From Bugula neritina (Eukaryota > Bryozoa > Gymnolaemata > Cheilostomatida > Bugulidae), in the NCBI GenBank assembly GCA_964035545.1, contig OZ037771.1:930001-994000 (forward strand): a DNA stretch of 64,000 bases, given 5' to 3'. Every line of letters begins with the position of its first letter. Position 1 is the stretch's first letter. Below the pieces are notes generated by a model that saw only the letters and a list, made by a program, of their open reading frames with translations, was not told the DNA's origin and did not search any database. This document shows, one piece after another, positions 35,181 through 46,600 of the stretch. Both the position numbers and the translations under genes were made by a program.

Positions 35181-38100
35181 ATGGTAAGTTATACTTACTT
35201 CTACTCTACCACATCTTAGCTGTAGCACTTGCTGGGAGTATAGTAGAATAACAGTTAGTGTTATTATTTTATCGCCTCTTTAATGACTAAGTTTGGGTTC
35301 ATTTGAACTGATGTCTCTATTGTGGCTGCACTCTCTATGTACATGTATATCTACACCTACTAGTGGAACTGTGTATGTACATGTATATCTACACCTACTA
35401 GTGGAACTGTGTATGTACACATTTACAATTACTAATATAACTGTGTATGTAAACCTACCAGCTACATGAAAATGAAATTACTTAATAACATTTTCAGCAA
35501 GTGAAGTGGAAGCGTGATGTTCTAAAGACTCACATTAAATGTATGGAAATTTTCGAAAGAGAGAATCGATACTGTATTATTAGAATTAAGTAGGTGTTTT
35601 CTGAACCACCTGCCAGTTGAGTCATGGGCAATCATGACAGGTACAGCAAGTGCCCTATCACGGGCTTTCCATGTACCGATCTCAGATCGATCTCAGCAAG
35701 ATCGATCTGAGAAATGTGCTCAGATCGATCATTTTTCCATGGGAGTGTCAGATCAATCTCTCGAAGTTGCCTCCTCTTAAGTGAAGGATACTTTAAAAGT
35801 ATAATTTGTTCACCTATTTGAGTGATTAAAGCTACTACTGTTGAAAACAAGATGGTAGTAGTCTAAAATTTAATCCCAGCTATAAAATATACGCAGCAAA
35901 GCTTTCAGTGTATGGTAATTTGGCCAATTTAAAATAATTAATTTTAATCTTTTAGCTTGACAGCTTATATAAAATTAATGGCTGTCTTGCAGATTATTAA
36001 TAAACTTACAGGATTGTTAGGCTTAAAATTACAAAGAAAATAGCTAATGAAACTAAGTTTTGATAGTCATTTAAATTCAATTTAAATTTTCCCATTTTTT
36101 TACCCTCTACTGCATATAATTGAGTTTTCTTAATCACTGTACTGAAAGTCAAAGTTTTGGCATCTGAAAAAGTGGCTATCATGATTATTAAATACTTTGC
36201 TTAGTAATTATCAATAACTTATCATTTTTATTAGCAGACAACATTGTAGCGCGCAGTCTTTTTCTACTTCTCAGATCGATCTGGCGTCTTTCCATGGTCT
36301 TATTGTCATGAGATCGATCTTTGGCGTCTTTCCATGGATCGATCTCATGGAAAGCCGGTGTATGTGCTCTATGCTACCACTTGACATCTGTACAGTTAAC
36401 CTTAACTCCCAACCTGGAGACATAAATTTGAAGCTATAGTAACTGATAGCACGTGTGTAGTAAGTAGGTCATCTCTGTTTATCCAGAGAGCATACAGCAG
36501 CAGGTGGTAAGCTATTTTATTGCCTGTACCATCTCTGCTTACCAATACATATGAAGAAGGGATCCTAAACTTATTAAGTATTGTATTTTGCTATTTTAGA
36601 GTCAAATACACAAGACATGGATATTGAGTGTACTGGTAGTTGTGCTCTCTCTGTATACAAGTCGGGCAGCTGAGATCAGCTGGATAGGTAACTGGCTCTA
36701 CTCTGTACAATACTTGCTCAGCTCATAGCATTGGCAAATACAGCTGTCTCAGCTCTGAACTGTCTTTATTGTCGACTATCAGTGTTATAGCAGCATACAT
36801 ATCACGCTGCCATAGGTGGAGCCTGTTGAACAGGTGCTGACCATGTCATTGAAATGTAAAAGTGTCAAGTTTTTATCCTAACCTGTCATTCCACTCAAGT
36901 ATATAGTACTATGAACTAGTGGAGTAGTGAATTCAAATGGTTTGTGTTTCGTGTCTAGTCTTTAGCAAACAAAGTAGAATGCATGACAAAAAGTGACAAC
37001 GTTTTAATACGGAGTTATACTTGAAGCTGTTTAAGTTGAGGTTCTTATCAAATATCAAAGTTTAGGCAGAAAAAAGAAATAAATATTTGACATAATATTT
37101 TTACGAACATAAAAAGACTTTAGGTGAGCCGTTGGCCAGACTATGTGCAGTTCATGTGTCATTATATACTAACTATGTATATTAGCCTGTATTATTATAT
37201 ACTAACTATGTATATCAGCCTGTATTATTATATACTAACTATGTATATTAGCCTGTATTATTATATACTAACTATGTATATTAGCCTGTATTATTATATA
37301 CTAACTATGTATATTAGCCTGTATTATTATATACTAACTATGTATATTAGCCTGTATTATTATATACTAACTATGTATATCAGCCTGTATTATTATATAC
37401 TAACTATGTATATTAGCCTGTATTATTATATACTAACTATGTATATTAGCCTGTATTATTATATACTAACTATGTATATTAGCCTGTATTATTATATACT
37501 AACTATGTATATTAGCCTGTATTATTATATACTAACTATGTATATTAGCCTGTATTATTATATACTAACTATGTATATTAGCCTGTATTATTATATACTA
37601 ACTATGTATATTAACCTGTATTATTATATACTAACTATGTATATTAGCCTGTATTATTATATACTAACTATGTATATTAGCCTGTATTATAATATACTAA
37701 CTATGTATATTAGCCTGTATTATTATATACTAACTATGTATATTAACCTGTATTATTATATACTAACTATGTATATTAACCTGTATTATAATATACTAAC
37801 TATGTATATTAACCTGTATTATTATATACTAACTATGTATATTAGCCTGTATTATAATATACTAACTATGTATATTAGCCTGTATTATTATATACTAACT
37901 ATGTATATTAACCTGTATTATAATATACTAACTATGTATATTAACCTGTATTATTATATACTAACTATGTATATTAGCCTGTATTATAATATACTAACTA
38001 TGTATATTAGCCTGTATTATTATATACTAACTATGTATATTAGCCTGTATTATAATATACTAACTATGTATATTAGCCTGTATTATTATATACTAACTAT

Positions 38101-41100
38101 GTATATTAGCCTGTATTATTATATACTAACTATGTATATTAGCCTGTATTATAATATACTAACTATGTATATTAGCCTGTATTATTATATACTAACTATG
38201 TATATTAGCCTGTATTATAATATACTAACTATGTATATTAGCCTGTATTATTATATACTAACTATGTATATTAACCTGTATTATTATATACTAACTATGT
38301 ATATTAGCCTGTATTATTATATACTAACTATGTATATTAGCCTGTATTATTATATACTAACTATGTATATTAACCTGTATTATTATATACTAACTATGTA
38401 TATTAGCCTGTATTATTATATACTAACTATGTATATTAGCCCACATTATTATATACTAACTATGTATATTAGCCCACATTATTATATACTAACTATGTAT
38501 ATTAGCCTGTATTATAATATACTAACTATGTATATTAGCCTGTATTATTATATACTAACTATGTATATTAACCTGTATTATTATATACTAACTATGTATA
38601 TTAGCCTGTATTATAATATACTAACTATGTATATTAGCCTGTATTATTATATACTAACTATGTATATTAACCTGTATTATTATATACTAACTATGTATAT
38701 TAGCCTGTATTATTATATACTAACTATGTATATTAGCCCACATTATTATATACTAACTATGTATATTAGCCCACATTATTATATACTAACTATGTATATT
38801 AGCCTGTATTATTATATACTAACTATGTATATTAGCCCACATTATTATAAACTAACTATGTATATTAGCCTGTATTATATACTAACTATGTATATTAACC
38901 TGTATTATTATATACTAACTATGTATATTAGCCTGTATTATTATATACTAACTATGTATATTAGCCTGTATTATAATATACTAACTATGTATATTAGCCT
39001 GTATTATTATATACTAACTATGTATATTAACCTGTATTATTATATACTAACTATGTATATTAGCCTGTATTATAATATACTAACTATGTATATTAGCCTG
39101 TATTATTATATACTAACTATGTATATTAACCTGTATTATTATATACTAACTATGTATATTAGCCTGTATTATATACTAACTATGTATATTAGCCTGTATT
39201 ATTATATACTAACTATGTATATTAGCCCACATTATTATATACTAACTATGTATATTAGCCCACATTATTATATACTAACTATGTATATTAGCCTGTATTA
39301 TTATATACTAACTATGTATATTAGCCCACATTATTATAAACTAACTATGTATATTAGCCTGTATTATATACTAACTATGTATATTAACCTGTATTATTAT
39401 ATACTAACTATGTATATTAGCCTGTATTATTATATACTAACTATGTATATTAGCCTGTATTATTATATACTAACTATGTATATTAGCCTGTATTATTATA
39501 TACTAACTATGTATATTAGCCCACATTATTATATACTAACTATGTATATTAGCCTGTATTATTATATACTCTCTTTTAGGGACATACAAGTGGGCGGCTG
39601 CCACCACACTTGGTGCCAACATCACCTTCCATTGTGTTCTGCAAGACAACGGCACAGATGTGCTGCCAGAAAATGCAACTGCTATGACAAACACTGCCCA
39701 GTGGCGGCTGGTTGGTGACTCAACTCTGCGGAAAGACAGTTACTCTGTTGAGAATAAGTGAGTCATTCTATTGAGAATAAGTGAGTCATTATATTGAGAA
39801 TAAGTGAGTCATTCTATTGAGAATAAGTGAGTCATTCTATTGAGAATAAGCGAGTCATTATATTGAGAATAAGTGAGTCATTCTATTGAGAATAAGTGAG
39901 TGAACTCTGCTAACTAGGAGTTATCTTTACATTAGTTATAATGCTACGTCTTGGAGGTGGTTGACTATTTCATTTTATCTAAACTTTTGTGCGGCTGAAA
40001 TAATAAATTCCACTCCCAATTTAACATATAGACAAGAGTCAAATATTAGAATAGACTAGTATTGGTAAAACAAGGCATACTAGAGGGTTACTGATAATCA
40101 CTACATCTCCACAAATGTTCGCCATTAATTCCATTCACTACAACTTTTTGAGAGGATAACTCTAATTACACTCTCAACTGCTGCCCAGTAGCATGGGATA
40201 GAGGCAGCACCTGATGACCTTTAGTGTCAGGTCACATGGCTCCTTTGCTGCCTTGAGCTTACCATGAAACTCTTGTGTTGCAGAGTTGTAAAAGGAGACC
40301 AACTTCTCATCATGGGTGTGTCAGAGGCAGACAAAGGGATCTACATGTGCCGCGTGGACCTACAGTGCTCTGTTGTGGTTAGTATAAAACTATCTGAATT
40401 TACTAGATGACCCTGTTGAAGGTACTGTATCACCACATCCCCCTCCACTCCCCACCTGATTGCTATATTGGTATGATCATGTGGTATAGCACAATATTAG
40501 GCAATAAAATCTTAGAGAATTGTCCAGTTAAATATAATATTATATACAACTACTCTAGTATGTAGTATATATTGCATGTTGTTACAGGATGGATGTGACG
40601 GCAAGACAGAGATGTGGTACAAGCATGGACTGAATCTAAATGGCCCCCTTTATACGGACCTGCTAGAGAAATACACTAGAAACATCATAACGGGGAGCAT
40701 TGCTGCTGCCAGCGTAACAAGTCAGTATTACTTGAGTTTCATTACTTCTAATATTTCTAATATACTTGGAAAAAAATTCAGAATGAAAATAAATAGGTTT
40801 CAAAACGGAAATTTGCAGACCCTGCAAGTGGTAGCTCAGGGGTGATGGCTTTATGTTTCAAAACGGTGTTTTGTGAGTTCAAAATTCAGCTATTGATGGC
40901 TTTTTTTCAGTGTAAATATTTTCAAAATTAAAAATCAGCAGGTTTTAAAAGTAGGATATTTGGAGAGTACAAGTGCTAGCTCAGTGGTAGTGGTTTGGTC
41001 TTGAAATCCGGCATTTTGTGAGTTCTAAACTCAGTTAACTTTTTTAAAAAAAAAATTTCTACATAGATATTTCATAATAAAAAACAGTAGGTTTTAAGAA

Positions 41101-43215
41101 AGTTGAATAAGAAGGTACAAGCGGTAGCTCAGTGGTAGAGGTTTGGTCTTGTAATCCTGTGTTTTCTGGGTTCAAAATTCAGTTATTTACTAAAAAATAT
41201 TATTTTTTCTATAAAAATACTTTTAAAATGAAATGTGAAATAGCATTTTTAGGTGCACAATGGGAAGGTACAGGCGGTAGTAGAGTGGTAGAGGCTTAGT
41301 CTTGTAATCCTATGATTGTGGGTTCAAGCCTCTGCCTCTGTATGGTGCTTACCTGGGTGTAGTTATATATTTTGCTGTAAAATAAATTGAACTGGTAAGC
41401 ATCAGATGAACTAGTATGTCTTCTTTCAAGGGGGACCCAAAGTAGCACAGTGGTAGAGCTCATGTTCAGACACTTCAGAGGTGTGGGTTCAAATCCAGGT
41501 TGAGCTCAACTCATTGAAGTCTTCTAGGAGTCTCACTCTCTCAGGCACTCTATATAATCAGTGAGAGCCAATAAGAAATAATTATTTTGCTAAAATTTTC
41601 TATTTTGCTATTACTAAATCTTAGCAAAATATTTATTTCTTATTGGCCCGAGTGCCTGAGAGAGTGAGACTCCTAGAAGACTTCAATGAGTTGAGCTCAA
41701 CCTGGATTTGAACCCACACCTCTGAAGTGTCTGAACATGAGCTCTACCACTGTGCTACTTTGGGTCCCCCTTGAAAGAAGACATACTAGTTCATCTGATG
41801 CTTACCAGTTCAATTTATTTTACAGCAAAATATATAACTACACCCAGGTAAGCACCATACAGAGGCAGAGGCTTGAACCCACAATCATAGGATTACAAGA
41901 CTAAGCCTCTACCACTGAGCTACCGCCTGTACCTTCCCATTGTGCACCTAAAAATGCTATTTCACATTTCATTTTAAAAGTATTTTTATAGAAAAAATAA
42001 TATTTTTTAGTAAATAACTGAATTTTGAACCCAGAAAACACAGGATTACAAGACCAAACCTCTACCACTGAGCTACCGCTTGTACCTTCTTATTCAACAT
42101 TCTTAAAACCTACTGTTTTTCATTATGAAATATCTATGTAGAAAATTTTTTTTTTAAAAAGTTAACTGAGTTTAGAACTCACAAAATGCCAGATTTCAAG
42201 ACCAAACCACTACCGCTGAGCTAGCACTTGTACTCTCCAAATATCCTACTTTTAAAACCTGCTGATTTTTAATTTTGAAAATATAATGAATTTGTCATGT
42301 TCTACCCCAAAAAGTAAATACATATGCCTTAGCCGCAACCCCACAGGCATAAATGTACGGTTGAGCCAATATTATTCTCGTCCAGTAGACAGTGTTTTTT
42401 ATATTGCTATCTTTAGAAACTTATATCAAGATGCAACTGTTGTCTTAGACAAGCCAGCCGATTGTGGTACTCATAATATGATTTCCTGGCGCTTATTGAG
42501 CAACTTGACTTGTCAGACTTGGAAAAAACTTAAACTAAATTTCCTCAATCCTGACTAGTTGTTTAATTTTACAAGAAATTCTATCAGCCAAAAGTGGGAT
42601 AAAAAGAATTTGTACTAAAATAATTATTACAAATTAGCCCATCAGTGGCCAGTATAAAATAGTAATATATTACGCCTTTTAATCTCTAAATTTAAGAGTG
42701 CCAAGAGCAACAATTACAAATTTTTTTTCTGGTATTACACTATACCTACAAGCATACTACATCTATAATATATCTACAAGTACAGTATATTTACACTATA
42801 CCTACAAGCATACTACATCTATAATATATCTACAAGTACAGTATATTTACACTATACCTACAAGCATACTACATCTATAATATATCTACAAGTACAGTAT
42901 ATTTACACTATACCTACAAGCATACTACATCTATAATATATCTACAAGTACAGTATATCTACACTATATTTACAAGTATACTATATCTACAAGTACAGTA
43001 TATCTACACTATATCTACAAGTATACTATATCTACAAGTACACTATATCTACACTATATTTACAAGTATACTATATCTATATTTTAGCGATATTCGCACT
43101 CCTCTGCTTAGTCTACAAGTTCCGACACAAACAGCCCGAGGAATATGACCCTGACACTGAGCTGGACACATACACAGGAAACAAGATGTCTGCTGAAATC
43201 AAAACAGAGCTGTAA
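35181..43215 (+). CDS. Small single-Ig-domain type I membrane protein
   Basis: Six exons join in frame: 35181-35183 (ATG only, followed by gtaagt), 36600-36687, 39580-39757, 40284-40377, 40588-40720 and 43088-43215, about 207 residues. Exon 2 encodes a signal peptide core (TWILSVLVVVLSLYTSRA). Exons 3 and 4 form one Ig domain with ITFHC (Cys49), QWRL, and the ADKGIYMC motif (Cys112). Extra cysteines follow (QCSVVDGCDG). A helix (SIAAASVTTIFALLCLVY) spans the exon 5/6 junction, then a short tail with EEYDPDTELDTYTG. It is likely a cell-surface recognition or adhesion protein; no orthologue recognised. The first exon is the weak point: it rests on the ATG/gtaagt signal and phase 0 alone. Introns hold a MITE, a giant minisatellite and a palindrome. 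AATAAA at 43425-43430. Confidence 0.72.
35659..36360. mobile_element. 702-bp non-autonomous inverted-repeat element (MITE-like)
   Basis: The ends are inverted copies: CACGGGCTTTCCATG at 35659, and CACCGGCTTTCCATG on the minus strand ending at 36360. Both are flanked by TAT (35656-35658 and 36361-36363), a likely 3-bp target duplication. Both subterminal regions carry repeated AGATCGATCT palindromes and TTTCCATGG. The interior is AT-rich and encodes nothing. It lies in the first intron of the Ig-domain gene. The superfamily is uncertain. Confidence 0.85.
37150..39570 (+). repeat. 33-bp minisatellite, about 73 copies, open in one frame
   Basis: The unit is tattatatactaactatgta plus tattagcctgtat (33 bp) with few variants (agcctg/aacctg, attatta/attataa, gcccac). 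Because 33 is a multiple of three and the unit lacks a stop in one frame, it reads as an 864-codon frame. It lies in the intron between exons 36600-36687 and 39580-39757 and runs up to the acceptor. Each unit holds TACTAAC followed by TATTAG. Confidence 0.97.
39745..39900 (+). repeat. 23-bp tandem array duplicating a 5' splice site
   Basis: Exon 39580-39757 ends TTGAGAATAA, followed by gtgagtcatt. The string attgagaataagtgagtcat is repeated about six more times, so the last ten exon bases plus the gtgagt donor recur every 23 bp or so. One copy has gcgagt. The exon's own donor is the first in the row. Confidence 0.94.
40820..41510 (+). repeat. Tandem tRNA-like units (SINE-like A/B boxes)
   Basis: Five units roughly 150 bp apart (starting near 40825, 40972, 41119, 41272 and 41435) each carry an A-box-like GGTAGCTCAGTGGTAGAG and a B-box-like GGGTTCAAA. 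Two have GGTCTTGTAATCC or AGTCTTGTAATCC, like the anticodon arm of tRNA-Thr(TGT). No unit was seen with an obvious paired acceptor stem, so these look like degenerate tRNA-derived repeats rather than tRNA genes. Confidence 0.75.
40916..42285. repeat. 1.4-kb near-perfect palindrome of tRNA-like units
   Basis: Bases of about 40916-41592 are repeated inverted at about 41623-42282, with a spacer of about 30 bases. For example ggttgagctcaactcattga near 41500 returns as tcaatgagttgagctcaacc near 41683, and the outer arms end in aaatcagcaggttttaaaag and its complement. The arms differ only at scattered bases. The palindrome lies in the last intron of the Ig-domain gene. Confidence 0.93.
42740..43087. 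repeat. 55-bp tandem repeat running to an acceptor
   Basis: Four copies of a unit with actatacctacaagcatact and acatctataatatatctaca, then shorter degenerate copies of tatctacactatatttac, reach the acceptor of exon 43088-43215 (ctatatttttag). The 60-codon frame here is an artefact. Confidence 0.9.
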
Positions 43216-43622
43216 GCCTCTTTGTTTAGGAAGCAAGCAACAAAGACTAAAATTAACTATTAATATATTACTAAAAGAAACAGAATATTGCTATGAAATT
43301 AAGAAACCCCTGCATTTGAGAAATAACATAACGTAGTGGCTAGTTGGCATTTATTTATGTTTTAATGTGCACTTTGTTCAAAATTCTGAAAATGCATTCT
43401 AAATTTAATATTTATAAATTGTCAAATAAAGTAAAAGACATTTCAACAACTAGTATTTGCATAGCAAAGATGAAGTAACTTATATAAACTATAAATACAA
43501 TCCTGTTGCTATAGCAACATAAACTGCACAGATTACACCTGCTTCTTCTACTGACCGCAGAATGCTTTTATAAATAATTGAAAAATTATCTAAGCTGGTT
43601 AGACACTGAATATGGGGAGTTG
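43216..43622. other. Tail-to-tail spacer, Ig gene / UBXN7
   Basis: Convergent 3' ends. AATAAA at 43425-43430 serves the plus-strand gene, and a plus-strand tttatt near 43353 could serve UBXN7, so the two 3' UTRs may overlap. No exon seen. Confidence 0.5.
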
Positions 43623-46600
43623 TCACCTCTCTTGAATATAAAACATTTCTTGTTTCTGGAAATCTAAATCACTGAATGTCTGTTCTAAAGGGAGTTCGGA
43701 TATTTTACGTCGTGGGAAGTTTGAAACTATTTCATATTTTTTTTCATCAAACCCAAGGCTGCGGACGTATAAGACCAGAGCCTAAAATTAATAACTGGAG
43801 TGTGAATATATAAACTAAGGCTCATTGCATACATACTAAACTCAACACTATAAAGTACTCATACTATAAAGTACTCATACTATAATAAAGTACTCACACT
43901 ATAAAGTACTCATACTATAGAGTACTCATACTATAAAGTACTCATACTATAAAGTACTCATACTATAAAGTACTAACACTATCAAGTACTCATACTATAA
44001 AGTACTCACACTATAAAGTACTCACACTATAAAGTACTCATACTATCAAGTATTCATACTATAAAGTACTCACACTATAAAGTACTCATACTATAATAAA
44101 GTACTCACACTATAAAGTACTCACACTATCAAGTACTCATACTATAAAGTACTCACACTAGACATTCTAACAGGTGCTAATAAAGCATAGAATTATTTTA
44201 TCCAGACAGAGAAACAAGACTCGTAATGCATATATGATGTTTTCACACCGATTCGAACTACTAACAAATATTCACATGACCCTCACCTTCAACTTAGACT
44301 GTGACTTGACGCACCACTGACACCTGGATTGGTCGGGTTTTCTAAGTAATATCTGAACGTCAGTGCCTAGAAAGTAGAGAACTCAAGCTATTACACCACC
44401 AGTCACTATTACATCACCAGCCAGGTTACAATAAGAAGAGTATACCATGACACAAGAGAGGTGTACCTACCGTGGACAGATGTGTACTCTCTCCAGTCTG
44501 AGCTCTCTGGATGTGTGTCGTGTGGACTCTGTTTAGATAGTATGTTCTGAGTACTGTCTGTGTGTGAGGTATTGTGTACACTATTGTTAGGAGTTGTGTT
44601 CCCTGTAGCGCTTTGTGAAGATTTTATAGATTGAACACCTGACTGGAGTTGTTTTCCCTTATTTTTGGACGGTTTACTGTCTTCCTACAACAATGGAGTA
44701 GAGTTCAGTATGATTTGTATAAGCGACTTTCAGACTCTGCAAACCCTACGTCTCAGATTTTCTACATGCTCAGTCTACTGTTGGTATATAGCTAGTCTAT
44801 AGTCAGTCTATAGCTAGTATATAGTCAGTCTACTGTTGGTCTATAGCTAATCTATAGCTAGTCTGTAATTAGTATATAGTCAGTCTATAGCTAGTATATA
44901 GTCAGTCTACTGTTGGTATATAGCTAGTCTATAGCTAGTATATAGTCAGTCTACTGTTGGTATATAGCTAGTCTATAGTTAGTTTATAGTCAGTCTACTG
45001 TTGGTATATAGCTAATCTATAGCTAGTATATAGTCAGTCTACTGTTGGTATATAGCTAGTCTATAGCTAGTATATAGTCAGTCTACTGTTGGTATATAGC
45101 TAGTCTATAGTCAGTCTACTGTTGGTATATAGCTAGTATATAGTCAGTCTACTGTTGGTGTATAGCTAGTCTATAGTCAGTCTACTGTTGGTGTATAGCT
45201 AGTCTATAGCTAGTCTATATTTAGTTTATACTACCAATACAGAACAAATAAAATTATTTATATTTACACAAAAGTTTCTACAAAACAAGTCGGTAAGTAC
45301 AAATAGCACATCCTGTGAGTCCAGTGCATAACATAAACAAGCGACAGCAGTGCACTATTTACATCTCTACATTTAATACAAGTACACTAATACACACATG
45401 ATCGCTGCTGCCGCTGTCTGAACCTGAGAAAGTCTCTAGGTCGCTGCCGGAGTCTGACTCATAGACGAGATCTTCCTTCTGCTGATTCTCTACAAGGGAG
45501 GCCTGTATGGCTGCCTCTAACTGCAGCTCCTCACTAGCTTCTAGCTTCGGATTAATGGCAATCTGCAGCAGACACTAAACTGTTATCTGCAGCAGATACT
45601 AAACTGTTATCTGCAGCAGATACTAAACTGTTATCTGCAGCAGATACTAAACTATATATACACACACTGTAATATATACACTGTAATATACACACTGTAA
45701 TATATGCACTGTAATATACACACTGTAATATACACACTGTAATATACGCACTGTAATATACACACTGTAATATACACACTGTAATATACACACTGTAATA
45801 TACGCACTGTAATATATGCACTGTAATATACGCACTGTAATATACGCACTGTAATATACGCACTGTAATATACGCACTGTAATATATGCACTGTCATATA
45901 TGCACTGTAATACACGCACTGTAATATACGCACTGTAATATATGCACCGTCATATATGCACTGTAATATATGCACTGTAATATATACACTGTAATACCTT
46001 GTAAGGTGAATTTGTCACAGAACTGCATTCTGTACCATCTGGTTTAGAGTGAACTCGAATAAATTCCTCCAACTCCTACAACAGGTAGTCTGAGTTGAAC
46101 AACACGTAGTCTTAGTTGAACAACAGCTAGTCTGAGTTGAACAACAGGTAATCTGAGTTAAACACTAGAAACAACCTTGGGATGAAATAGCCCAAGGTCC
46201 AAGGAATGTGAGTGACATCATGCTGTAGGACTGACCTGTGTGAATGACTTAAGAGTGACTGCGTTCCAGGTGTGTTGCAGCTCCGCAGTTAATGGATGTA
46301 GGATGGATATGTACGGCCAATGAGCCACAGGATAAAATTGAATAAACTTGCTACCTTCGGCGCTGTCGTGGTACACCTGGAAAAAGAGAATACATACTAG
46401 AACAATCTAGAACACATATTATGTGTGCAAGATGAAACGATGTTTGCAGTGTATGAGGGAGAAATGGTACACACATATTACATAGTATCCCAAGTTCTAC
46501 GTGGTGTAATACGGTATACTATGTGATATGTTTTAAATTTCACTAATTCAGATGAGAAAGAAACAACGAATCAACTGGCAAAAAATACTCATTGAAACTC

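Noticed and set aside
37124-39718. 864-codon open frame as a real repetitive protein
   Set aside because: The 33-bp unit is simply stop-free in one frame. The flanking exon is used in another frame that joins the signal-peptide and Ig exons, and no splice model supports this frame.
40972-41500. Functional tRNA genes
   Set aside because: A and B boxes are present, but I could not pair acceptor stems and the modules are tandem and degenerate, so tRNA-derived repeats are more likely.
42286-42558. 90-codon frame beside the palindrome
   Set aside because: It starts with ATG and has mixed composition, but there is no splice support, no known domain, and it lies in an intron next to a mobile-looking structure. 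It may be a remnant of an element.
45552-45975. Minus-strand frames of ITVCILQCVYYSV repeats
   Set aside because: Translations of the 15-bp intronic array of UBXN7.
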